From: Undivivens sp041654215
GTDB taxonomy: Bacteria > Omnitrophota > Gorgyraeia > Gygaellales > Profunditerraquicolaceae
Length of the DNA stretch: 12,368 nucleotides
Direction: 5' to 3'
NCBI GenBank assembly: GCA_041654215.1
Contig: JBAZDY010000046.1
Span: 1 to 12,368, forward strand
Shown here: positions 1-5,810 of the stretch, piece after piece
Numbering within the stretch: position 1 is the stretch's first letter
Layout: the number at the start of each line of letters is the position of its first letter
Notes under the pieces: generated by a model
The model's database searches: none
What the model saw: only the letters and a program-made list of their open reading frames with translations
Told to the model about the DNA's origin: nothing
Translations under genes and position numbers: made by a program

Positions 1-708
1 CTGGCGTATCCGGCCGTCCTGCTGATAGTCGGAGCGGTCAGCATATTCATTCTCATAAACTACGTGCTCCCCAGCCTTAAACCGGTATTTTCCGGCATGG
101 GAGGGAAGCTCCCTTTCATAACAGGGGTTATTTTCCGGGTAAGCGATTTCAGCCGGAAGTGGTGGCCCGCGGTAGTGATCGGATGCGCGGCGGGGATCCT
201 GCTTTTGCTGCGCGTGAAGGGCAACCGTTTTTTTCGCGACACGGCCGCCAGATTGAAACGGCGCGTGCCGCTGTTGAAAAGGATGGCAATGAATCAGGAA
301 CTGGCGTATTTTGCCAGCGGGTTGAGCCTGCTTTTAAAAAGCGGCGTCCCCGCGCTGAAGTCGCTGGATATCGCGACGCTCACCGTGGAGGACAACAGGT
401 TGAAGGAAGGGTTGGCAAAGGCGGGGAGGGACATAGCCTCCGGGCAGAGCATCGCCAAATGCCTGCAGAATTACACGGACCTGCCGGTTTTTTTCACCAG
501 GATGGTAGCCGTCGGAGAGGAGTCGGGCAGGCTGTCCGAGGTGCTCGACGAGGTGGCGTCTTCCTACACCCAGGAAGTGGAATCCGATATAGCGCTCGTT
601 TCTTCTTTGCTTGAACCGATGCTTATACTCGGGATGGGGGCGATACTGGGGACAATAGTCCTTTCCGTTCTCCTTCCCATATTCCAGATAACGGAACTGG
701 TGCATTGA
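1..708 (+). CDS. gspF: Type II secretion inner-membrane platform protein GspF (PilC family), 3' part
   Basis: The reading frame is open from the first base, so the start lies outside the window; 235 codons remain. GspF/PilC is the polytopic inner-membrane platform that couples the cytoplasmic assembly ATPase to pseudopilus growth. Visible are a membrane segment at about residues 3-21 of the fragment, a second at 54-70, and then the second T2SSF domain. That domain carries the family-typical GEESG motif at 172-176. A C-terminal hydrophobic segment (about 205-230) begins LEPMLILGMG and ends LLPIFQI, as is usual for GspF/PilC. The remaining length fits loss of the first cytoplasmic domain to the window edge only, and there is no sign of a frameshift. 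Family knowledge predicts gspE just upstream. The gene is followed by a 519-bp repeat-rich gap before the next gsp gene. PilC of a type IV pilus is the alternative, but the downstream I/J/K/G pseudopilins favour GspF. Confidence 0.93.
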   Translation: MAYPAVLLIVGAVSIFILINYVLPSLKPVFSGMGGKLPFITGVIFRVSDFSRKWWPAVVIGCAAGILLLLRVKGNRFFRDTAARLKRRVPLLKRMAMNQELAYFASGLSLLLKSGVPALKSLDIATLTVEDNRLKEGLAKAGRDIASGQSIAKCLQNYTDLPVFFTRMVAVGEESGRLSEVLDEVASSYTQEVESDIALVSSLLEPMLILGMGAILGTIVLSVLLPIFQITELVH

Positions 709-711
709 ACC

Positions 712-881
712 CGAATTTTGCAGTGGCAAAATTCGCTTCCCACGGGGGAACACTTGCCCAATTCCACATAAGGGCAAGGTGCTTCGCGCGAGCGAATACT
801 TAGCCTTCCGATAGGCTAAGGTATAGAGCGGAGCGAAAGGTCGCAAGGGATTCTCTTACGAGAATCCCTGTATCTGCGAGG
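712..881. repeat. Hairpin-rich intergenic repeat unit A
   Basis: This is the first of two related units in the gspF-gspL gap. In order: a perfect 10-bp stem (712-721 with 726-735, loop AGTG); a 40-bp segment (716-755) found again exactly at 972-1011; hairpin H1 (stem CTTGCCC/GGGCAAG, 753-759 with 772-778); a 5-bp stem closed by a GCGA tetraloop (783-796); hairpin H4 (CTTAGCC/GGCTAAG, 799-805 with 814-820, then a bulged G and ATA/TAT); and a perfect 10-bp stem with loop TTAC (846-855 with 860-869) set inside an outer TCGCA/TGCGA stem (841-845 with 875-879). Relative to unit B it holds 41 extra bases (796-836) bounded by AGCGA on both sides. No open frame here looks like a protein, and reverse-strand frames across it simply read through the repeats. 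Function unknown. Confidence 0.8.
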
Positions 882-885
882 TTCC

Positions 886-965
886 CCCGGAATTTGCAGA
901 ATAGAGTTTAGTATAAACTTGTCATTGTAGCAGGACAGCGGCTTAGAGCCGTAACAAATTCCGGG
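886..965. repeat. 80-bp segment with 11-bp inverted ends
   Basis: CCCGGAATTTG (886-896) and its exact reverse complement (955-965) bound an 80-bp segment lying between repeat units A and B. Inside are two small hairpins: AGTTTA/TAAACT (905-910 with 914-919) and CGGCT/AGCCG (939-943 with 947-951). It could be a short mobile or REP-like element, or one large stem-loop. There is no coding capacity. The AATTCCGGG end resembles the motif that starts at the stop codon of the PilM-PilN gene (2627-2637). Confidence 0.55.
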
Positions 966-971
966 ATACAT

Positions 972-1175
972 TTTTGCAGTGGCAAAATTCGCTTCCCACG
1001 GGGGAACACTTTCACACGAGTGAACACCTGCCTTTCAATTAAGGCAGGGTGTTAGCACAGGGGAACACTTGCCTAATTCCACACAAGGGCAGGGTGTTAT
1101 CCCGATTGGCAAGGTGCTTCGCGCGAGCGAAAGGTCGCAAGGGATTCTCTTCCGAGAATTCCTGTATCTGCGAGG
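972..1175. repeat. Hairpin-rich intergenic repeat unit B
   Basis: Second copy of the unit that begins after gspF. It starts with the same 40-bp segment (972-1011). After a small TTCAC/GTGAA hairpin (1011-1024) come two longer hairpins. H2 pairs 1023-1034 with 1041-1053 and H3 pairs 1064-1073 with 1088-1098; each has AACA...TGTT outer arms and one unpaired G. The unit ends with the same GCGA-tetraloop hairpin (1118-1131) and the same nested hairpin as unit A (1140-1149 with 1154-1163, outer TCGCA/TGCGA 1135-1139 with 1169-1173). One C-to-T change in the nested stem leaves a G-U pair, so pairing survives. Transcription of the unit is not shown by the sequence. Confidence 0.8.
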
Positions 1176-1190
1176 AACAGAGAGTATAAA

Positions 1191-1196
1191 TATAAT
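1191..1196 (+). promoter_or_regulatory. Possible -10 element before the PilM-PilN gene
   Basis: A perfect TATAAT stands 31 bp before the ATG at 1228, within an A/T-rich stretch directly downstream of repeat unit B. The -35 position (about 1168-1173, CTGCGA) is a poor match, so this is a weak prediction. A promoter here would make sense because the 519-bp gap is likely to uncouple the gene from gspF. The ribosome site (AGAAGA) before the ATG is also weak. Confidence 0.3.
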
Positions 1197-1227
1197 CTGA
1201 CAGAACGCCGTTTTTACCGTAGAAGAT

Positions 1228-2628
1228 ATGAAATCACCCGTTGCCATAGAAATAGACCAATCCAGCCTGAAACTTGTTTCCGGTTTCCCGGATAACGAAG
1301 GCAGACTTAGGGATTCGCTTTGTCTTTCCGAGAACATAGTTTCGCTCACGGACGAGCAGATCTCCGTAAAAGCGTCTGAGCTGCTTGACCGCCACAAGAT
1401 TGTCCCCGGAAAGGCTACGCTCTGCCTGCAGCGCAGCCTGGTTACCGTCAGGAACCTGCATTTGCCTTCTCAGGACCCAAAAGAAATAGCGGAGATGGTA
1501 GAACTGCACATGGTCAGGATCGTCCCCTACAAAAAAGAGGAGATCATTTATTCCTACAGTTTTCTCGGCGTGGACGAGATGGGGTACGGCAAGGTGCTTC
1601 TGGCGATCATCAATATCGGGGCGGTGAGAAAACAAGTGAATATGCTGGAAAAGGCCGGCCTTTTCATCGACAGGGTTAGCTTGAGTTCATACGGGGTGTG
1701 GAGGTCGGTGGTCTCCGTCTATCGCGGGGAGCTTTCCGGACAGGATATCTATATTTTGCTGGACGTGGACCGGGACTTTACGGATTTTATTATCTGCGAC
1801 CGCGATAAGCTTATTTTTACCCGCAGTATAAACATCGGCGCCAGGGACATCGAGATGACTCCGGAAGCCGGTATATCCAAGCTCATAGGCGAGTTGAAAC
1901 AGTCGCTCATAATTTTTTATAACGAGGAGATCAACCGCAAGCCGGCGCGTATATTCCTGGGAGGGGCTGATCTTGTCGGGCATTTCAGCTCTACGGTAGG
2001 TTCGGAGCTTAACATCCCGGTCACGCTCTTCTCGGCGCCCTGCGGTCAGAATATGGCCGCTTCGGGCAAGAGGGATGTTTCTTTCTCCGGGGTCGCCGCT
2101 TTGGCTTCTCACCAGGAGGAAAAAGGTTTCTTTTTCCTCGTGCCGGAAATACAGATACGCAAGTCTTTGAAGGAAAAAATACGGCTGCTGCTTGTTTTAG
2201 GCAGCACGTTAATATACATACTCACAGTTGTATGCGCGGTATTTCTTTCCAGGATGTATGCCCGCCAGAATTATCTTCAGGAGCTTGAAGGCAAAGCGGC
2301 GGAAATAGAAGGAGATATGGGGGAATTGTTCGGCAGGCTGGGCAAGATCGGTTTTATCAGGGATTATCTCTCCGCCAGGAACAAACCGTTGTCGGTTATG
2401 AAACAATTGTTCAACGCCATTCCTGCGGAGATATCGGTCACCGCTTTCGATATGGACCAGCGGAGCGTGAAGATCAGGGGCAGGGGGCCCCAGTTGTCGG
2501 ACGTTTATAAATTCGTGACCACCCTTGAGGAATCCAAATATTTCAAAGATATACAGACGAAATATACCCGCAAAAAAAAGACCAAGGACGGGGAATTCAC
2601 CGATTTTGAACTGGAGCTCGTTATTTGA
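1228..2628 (+). CDS. PilM-PilN fusion, GspL-like inner-membrane assembly protein
   Basis: This 466-residue protein combines what are two genes in type IV pilus clusters. Residues 1 to about 300 form a PilM-like actin-fold cytoplasmic domain, starting AIEIDQSSLKLV and containing DVDRDFTD (179-186) and FTRSINIGARDI. Next comes a PilN-like junction, FFFLVPEIQIRK (301-312), one membrane segment at about 319-341, then a coiled and ferredoxin-like periplasmic part. This is the domain plan of GspL, which links the secretion ATPase to the platform. Two phosphate-loop positions usually Asp/Gly in PilM (DIG) read EID and DVD here, so ATP binding may be lost, as in GspL; that is inference. The ATG is chosen because the PilM signature starts at residue 5. 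The TGA stop lies inside a repeat-like GAATTCCGGGG motif. A PilM-PilN annotation is equally acceptable. Confidence 0.85.
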   Translation: MKSPVAIEIDQSSLKLVSGFPDNEGRLRDSLCLSENIVSLTDEQISVKASELLDRHKIVPGKATLCLQRSLVTVRNLHLPSQDPKEIAEMVELHMVRIVPYKKEEIIYSYSFLGVDEMGYGKVLLAIINIGAVRKQVNMLEKAGLFIDRVSLSSYGVWRSVVSVYRGELSGQDIYILLDVDRDFTDFIICDRDKLIFTRSINIGARDIEMTPEAGISKLIGELKQSLIIFYNEEINRKPARIFLGGADLVGHFSSTVGSELNIPVTLFSAPCGQNMAASGKRDVSFSGVAALASHQEEKGFFFLVPEIQIRKSLKEKIRLLLVLGSTLIYILTVVCAVFLSRMYARQNYLQELEGKAAEIEGDMGELFGRLGKIGFIRDYLSARNKPLSVMKQLFNAIPAEISVTAFDMDQRSVKIRGRGPQLSDVYKFVTTLEESKYFKDIQTKYTRKKKTKDGEFTDFELELVI

Positions 2629-2779
2629 ATTCCGGGGACACGATACTTAATTGAGGGGACCACTTTACTGCCAAGGCCCGGCATAGGTAGTGCTCTTTTG
2701 AGCTATTTTTCACATATGCATTGAGGAATAGAGCAGCACCCTTCGTTATCGGAGGGGGCATCAAAGGATAGGACGTTAT
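2627..2779. other. Intergenic gap with repeat-like GAATTCCGGGGACAC motif
   Basis: The 151-bp gap between the GspL-like and GspM-like genes begins with GAATTCCGGGGACACGATAC, overlapping the TGA stop. GGGGAC recurs 21 bp later (2634-2639 and 2655-2660). A short GCTC-TTTT-GAGC stem (2692-2703) is followed by TATTTTT, too small to call a terminator. Further on is a GGAGGGGG run at 2751-2758. The ribosome site for the next gene is probably AGGA at 2770-2773. I recall similar motifs near REP-associated (IS200-like) transposases in other bacteria, but that is unverified and no transposase is present here. Confidence 0.4.
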
Positions 2780-3316
2780 ATGGCCGCTTTCAAACTCGAG
2801 AAAAAACAGAAGATAATCGCCTCCGCCGTCGCAGGCATATTGGTGCTTTTGTTCTTTAACAAGATCATAATCGGCGGTATCGGCGAAAAGATGAGGTCGC
2901 TGGATAAACAGATCAAGCTGTCGGAAGCCAGACTCGCCAGGGACATCGGAATAGAACAGGATAAGGATAATCTGGTCCAGGAATACAAGTCATACCAGGG
3001 TTATTTTAAATACGCTGAAAAAGACCATACTCAAGTCATCTCCGATTTTATGAAGGAAATAGAACGGCTGGCCAAAGAAACGGGAGTGACCATAGTGGCG
3101 TTAAGCCCGCATTCCGAACCGGAGAAGTTAAAGGACACGCTAAAGTTCAAGGCCGATTTCAAGATGGAAGGTAATCTGGCGCAGGTGCTGACTTTTATGA
3201 ACGGAGTAAAGGATAATCAACTGCTTATAGGTTTCGATAGGCTATTGCTCGCGCCGAAAGACGAGACCGGGTTATCGATCAAGCTGGAAGGAGTAATCAG
3301 CATAGTGGTCCTTTAA
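2780..3316 (+). CDS. PilO/GspM-like inner-membrane assembly protein
   Basis: A 178-residue protein with a short positively charged N-terminus (KLEKKQK), one membrane segment at about residues 12-26, a charged helical stretch that looks like a coiled coil (about 35-70), and a compact C-terminal domain. This is the architecture of PilO and GspM, which pair with PilN or GspL in the periplasm. Sequence identity within these families is very low, so the call rests on architecture and on its place right after the PilM-PilN fusion. The C-terminal alternation of short beta strands and helices (VTIVALSPHSE, then FKADFKMEGNLAQVLTFMNGV) fits the PilO ferredoxin-like fold, in which a target strand is followed by a helix and another strand (LLIGFDRLLL). 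ATG with AGGA 6 bp upstream. A 41-bp gap leads to the GspI-like gene. Confidence 0.72.
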   Translation: MAAFKLEKKQKIIASAVAGILVLLFFNKIIIGGIGEKMRSLDKQIKLSEARLARDIGIEQDKDNLVQEYKSYQGYFKYAEKDHTQVISDFMKEIERLAKETGVTIVALSPHSEPEKLKDTLKFKADFKMEGNLAQVLTFMNGVKDNQLLIGFDRLLLAPKDETGLSIKLEGVISIVVL

Positions 3317-3357
3317 CCCGCGATTTGTAATGGGAGGGATTCGCACAAGAGAGCGAT

Positions 3358-3774
3358 ATGAAAGCGAAGAATGAAGTGCGCGAAGGATTCACCCTCGTGG
3401 AGCTGATGGTTGCGGTATCCATCCTGGCTTCCGGTATAGCCCTTGTGGTCCGGTCTTTTTCTTCGATCGCGGCCGCGCTGGACAATTGCGACAACCGCGT
3501 TGCCGCCGTGCGGTTCATGGCTGCGAAGATGGCAGAGACGGAACTGCGGGAAAAGGAGGAGGCCGGCGTCGCGGAGGCGGAGGAGGAGAATAGCCTGCAA
3601 CTGGGAAACAGGGCCGCAGTATGCATAAACCGGGCGGTCGTTGTGGACAATCCTCAAGCGGATGAGGAGGATATTTCCCTGGTAGAGGATATCCTTACCG
3701 TGAGCTGGAAAGAAGGGAATAAAAACAAGAATGCCGTTCTGGCCGCGTATTTTAAGCAAAAAAAGGAAGAGTGA
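3358..3774 (+). CDS. gspI: GspI-like minor pseudopilin (type IV prepilin-like)
   Basis: A 138-residue prepilin. The short leader ends at Gly10, followed by FTLVELMVAVSILASGIALV. This is the prepilin-peptidase recognition site, with Glu at mature position 5 (residue 15) and the hydrophobic N-terminal helix. GspI starts pseudopilus tip assembly with J and K; the size and the position before the J- and K-like genes support I, while sequence alone would only support a minor pseudopilin. The middle is unusually acidic (a run of Glu and Ala around residues 62-77). Only an ATG at 3358 is available because the frame is closed just upstream; its ribosome site is modest (AAGAGAG). It overlaps the next gene by 44 bp, indicating one transcript. 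GspH-like identity cannot be excluded. Confidence 0.75.
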   Translation: MKAKNEVREGFTLVELMVAVSILASGIALVVRSFSSIAAALDNCDNRVAAVRFMAAKMAETELREKEEAGVAEAEEENSLQLGNRAAVCINRAVVVDNPQADEEDISLVEDILTVSWKEGNKNKNAVLAAYFKQKKEE

Positions 3775-4351
3775 CCGGCATTCCCCGGTTACCGGGAGCG
3801 CCCCGGAGGCGCGCAGCGGTTTCTCTCTGGTGGAGATGCTCGTTTGCGTGAGCATTATTGCGGTAATCGCCGCGGGATTGATGTCGGTTTTTTTCGCCGG
3901 GGTGAGAATATGGAAAAGGGCTTCCGGCGGCGGTTTTTCCCGCATGTCCGCTTCGCTTGAGGCGGAGAGGATCTGTTCGGAAATCAGGCAGTGTTTGCCG
4001 CTGCAGTCCGTCGGCTGTTCCGGAAAGAAGGACGAGATAAGCTTTCCATTCGTCTCCCCCGGAGGCAGGGTGGTGCGGGTAAACTATAAATTTCTCCGGG
4101 AGGAGAACAGGCTCAAACGTTCGGAGACCGATATGGCTTCCATTCTGGCCGAAGATGAGGAAACGTCGGAGCGCTACGTCGAATGCTTCAACGGTTTCTC
4201 GGCGGAGTACCGGAGTTTCGATAAAGACAGCCAATCGTTCGTCTGGCAGGAAACCTGGGATAAGTCCCTCGGTGTTTTCGGCGCCGTAAGATTAACTTTC
4301 AAGGCCGGTGATGAAGAATTCAGCAGGATCGTTATGGTGCCGGGCAGGTAG
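3731..4351 (+). CDS. gspJ: GspJ-like minor pseudopilin
   Basis: A 206-residue prepilin with an unusually long 30-residue leader. Cleavage is predicted after Gly30, before FSLVEMLVCVSIIAVIAAGL, with Glu at mature position 5 (residue 35). The mature part, about 176 residues with mixed beta strands, fits the larger minor pseudopilin GspJ, which sits under the GspK tip. The start used is ATG 3731, inside the 3' end of gspI (44-bp overlap). No later ATG, GTG or TTG codon occurs in this frame before the leader Gly, so the long leader may be real. A GAAGGG stretch lies about 12 bp upstream as a possible ribosome site. The gene in turn overlaps the GspK-like gene. The family call rests mainly on order and length. 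Confidence 0.75.
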   Translation: MPFWPRILSKKRKSDRHSPVTGSAPEARSGFSLVEMLVCVSIIAVIAAGLMSVFFAGVRIWKRASGGGFSRMSASLEAERICSEIRQCLPLQSVGCSGKKDEISFPFVSPGGRVVRVNYKFLREENRLKRSETDMASILAEDEETSERYVECFNGFSAEYRSFDKDSQSFVWQETWDKSLGVFGAVRLTFKAGDEEFSRIVMVPGR

Positions 4352-5165
4352 CCCGGGGAGCGTGCTGATCGCCGCGATATGGATATTGGTGATGCTTACA
4401 ATATTCGGCGCCGGGTTATACCGTATAGCCTCGGCCAGAATCCGGATGTCGCAGGCGGTAGAATCCAGGATAGTGTCGTATTATCTGGCCAAGTCCGCCG
4501 TGAACGACGCGGAGGCCGTTCTGTTCATAAACGACAAGCCCGCCTATGATACTCTTTTCAGTCTGTCGGAAAAGCATGACAAGTCCGTCGGCAGCGGAAG
4601 ATTCGTTTATACGGTCGAGGACGAGGAGAGAAGAATAGATATCAACCAGAGCCCGGCGGAGATCATTGCCGGGCTGCCCGGGTTGAACTCCGAACTCGCG
4701 GAAGCGATGGTCAATTCCTCCTTGCGGCCTTTCGCGGCAAAAGAAGAACTCCTGCTCGTGGAAGGCATCAGCGGGGAGATATTCGAAGGCCTGAAGGATT
4801 TCGTCAGCGTTTATTCCGGAGGGAAGGTCAACATAAATACGGCTCCCGCGGAGGTATTGACCGCCCTGGGCATAGAGAAGTCCCTGGCGGCCGCGATAGT
4901 GGAATTCCGTAAAGGAGCGGACGGAAAAGAAGCGACCCCCGACGACGAGGTGTTCGAGAGCCCGTCCGAGGTTCTCGACCGGCTGCGTTCCCGCGTTTCT
5001 TTCATGACCGCGCAGGAACAAACGCTTGCGGCGATCAGCGATCTGCTCACGGCCGGCTCCCGGTATTACCGCGTCAAAATCAAAACTTATGTTTTTAACA
5101 AACAGGCGATGAATTATGAGGCGCTCATCGGCAAAGGGAGCGTGCTGGAATGGCGCGAGCGCTAA
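4311..5165 (+). CDS. gspK: GspK-like pseudopilus tip protein
   Basis: A 284-residue protein with the GspK hallmarks. The prepilin-like N-terminus (Gly16, then SVLIAAIWILVMLTIF) lacks the Glu at mature position 5, which in this family is normal and marks the tip subunit. Two paired motifs follow, DINQSPAE (from residue 110) and GKVNINTAPAEVL (from 171), each leading into a helical segment as in the GspK alpha domain. GspK caps the pseudopilus with I and J and contacts substrate. A GTG at 4308 directly precedes the ATG at 4311; I prefer the ATG. The overlap with gspJ (41 bp) and the close approach of gspG (start 20 bp after this stop) indicate one operon. The C-terminus (VKIKTYVFNK...) is the usual final strand region. 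Confidence 0.88.
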   Translation: MKNSAGSLWCRAGSPGSVLIAAIWILVMLTIFGAGLYRIASARIRMSQAVESRIVSYYLAKSAVNDAEAVLFINDKPAYDTLFSLSEKHDKSVGSGRFVYTVEDEERRIDINQSPAEIIAGLPGLNSELAEAMVNSSLRPFAAKEELLLVEGISGEIFEGLKDFVSVYSGGKVNINTAPAEVLTALGIEKSLAAAIVEFRKGADGKEATPDDEVFESPSEVLDRLRSRVSFMTAQEQTLAAISDLLTAGSRYYRVKIKTYVFNKQAMNYEALIGKGSVLEWRER

Positions 5166-5173
5166 CCATCATT

Positions 5174-5179
5174 AGGAGG
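5174..5179 (+). promoter_or_regulatory. Ribosome binding site that sets the gspG start
   Basis: A perfect AGGAGG lies 6 bp before the ATG at 5186. It decides this start over an in-frame upstream codon at 5150 that would add 12 residues with no prepilin logic. It is the best ribosome site in the gsp cluster, fitting the need for high expression of the major pseudopilin. Confidence 0.85.
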
Positions 5180-5185
5180 CAGGGT

Positions 5186-5602
5186 ATGTCTTATAAAGAT
5201 ACAGGCAGAGGTTTTACGCTTATTGAGCTGATGCTGGTAGTGATCATTCTGGGCGTGCTGGTATCCATGGTAGTTCCCAGAATGGCCGGAAGGTCTGAGC
5301 AGGCCAGGATAGAGGTGGCCAAGGCAGATATAGGCATGAATATCCCCATGGCTTTAAAGCTCTATGAAATAGACAACGGCGTTTTTCCTACCACTGAAGA
5401 AGGGCTGGCGGCTCTGCAGTCACCGCCGCCATCGGCAAAGAACTGGAAAGGTCCTTATGTAGAGAAAAAGCCGCTTGATCCCTGGGGTAACGCGTATCAG
5501 TATAAATCTCCGGGAACACATCGCGCGTATGATTATGATCTCTATTCCCACGGTAAGGACGGGGCAGAGAGCTCGGATGACGTGGTGAATTGGGAGGAAT
5601 GA
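5186..5602 (+). CDS. gspG: Major pseudopilin GspG
   Basis: A 138-residue type II secretion major pseudopilin. The nine-residue leader ends at Gly9, followed by FTLIELMLVVIILGVLVSMV with Glu14 at mature position 5. The rest carries the GspG signature: FPTTEEGLAAL, PLDPWGNAYQY (96-106), the SPG turn, and a C-terminal loop YDYDLYSHGKDGAESSDD (115-132) ending NWEE. In characterised GspG proteins this loop binds calcium and stabilises the subunit; here the acidic residues remain although the usual Gly-rich part is shortened. Length is normal. It stands last in the cluster, after I, J and K, whereas the common order puts G straight after F. Its start is fixed by an AGGAGG. The stop overlaps an ATG (ATGA, 5599-5602) that opens only a four-codon frame. 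Confidence 0.95.
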   Translation: MSYKDTGRGFTLIELMLVVIILGVLVSMVVPRMAGRSEQARIEVAKADIGMNIPMALKLYEIDNGVFPTTEEGLAALQSPPPSAKNWKGPYVEKKPLDPWGNAYQYKSPGTHRAYDYDLYSHGKDGAESSDDVVNWEE

Positions 5603-5633
5603 AAGCCGCATAGGTTAGGAAGAAGAGGGGAAG

Positions 5634-5702
5634 GTGAAAAAGTTTGCCGGTTTGACACCTCGCCAGCGCCTGAAACGCGCCTTTCAGCCCGGGAGACGTT
5701 AG
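5634..5702 (+). CDS. Possible 22-codon basic micro-ORF
   Basis: A GTG at 5634, preceded by AGAGGGGAAG, opens a 22-codon frame ending in TAG. The peptide begins KKFAGLTPRQRLKRAF and is strongly basic. It could be a real small peptide, a remnant of a decayed gene, or chance. The purine-rich run before it is a plausible ribosome site, but a frame this short is weak evidence. It sits 31 bp after gspG and could be on its transcript. Confidence 0.18.
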   Translation: MKKFAGLTPRQRLKRAFQPGRR

Positions 5703-5810
5703 TTGATAGACATAACCGTAACATAATGTCTTCCGCAGTCTTGTCCAGCGCGGCAGAATTATCATATTGAGCCGCAGTATGTTAAGACAAGCCTGTGATA
5801 CCCGCGCTGC
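5703..5810. other. Intergenic region with mutually exclusive inverted repeats
   Basis: This part of the gap between gspG and guaB3 has no convincing gene. CTTGTC/GACAAG (5740-5745 with 5786-5791) encloses GCGGC/GCCGC (5750-5754 with 5771-5775). CAGCGCGG (5746-5753) can instead pair with CCGCGCTG (5802-5809), using the same bases. Alternative pairing of this sort is seen in attenuators and riboswitches, but the guaB3 promoter lies downstream of it. It would therefore act only on the 3' end of the gspG transcript or on an unknown RNA. No T-tract terminator is seen. Confidence 0.3.

Noticed and set aside
334..846. Reverse-strand open frame of 170 codons across the gspF end and the repeat island
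   Set aside because: It is the shadow of gspF plus low-constraint repeats; similar reverse peptides recur only because the DNA repeats do.
1011..1100. Hairpins with AAC...GTT ends and an extrahelical G, resembling integron attC sites
   Set aside because: The flanks do not match the RYYYAAC / GTTRRRY cores (GTTAGCA and GTTATCC on the right side), and no integrase or cassette genes are present.
709..1200. CRISPR array
   Set aside because: Repeated parts differ in length and spacing, there are only two main units, and no cas gene is in the window.
1035..1397. Reverse-strand 120-codon open frame before the PilM-PilN gene
   Set aside because: It overlaps a well supported gene and repeat unit B, with no recognisable domain.
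2692..2710. Intrinsic terminator between the GspL- and GspM-like genes
   Set aside because: The stem is only 4 bp (GCTC/GAGC) although a T-rich run follows; too weak to call.
5150..5185. Longer gspG start inside gspK
   Set aside because: The AGGAGG at 5174-5179 and the typical short prepilin leader favour the ATG at 5186.
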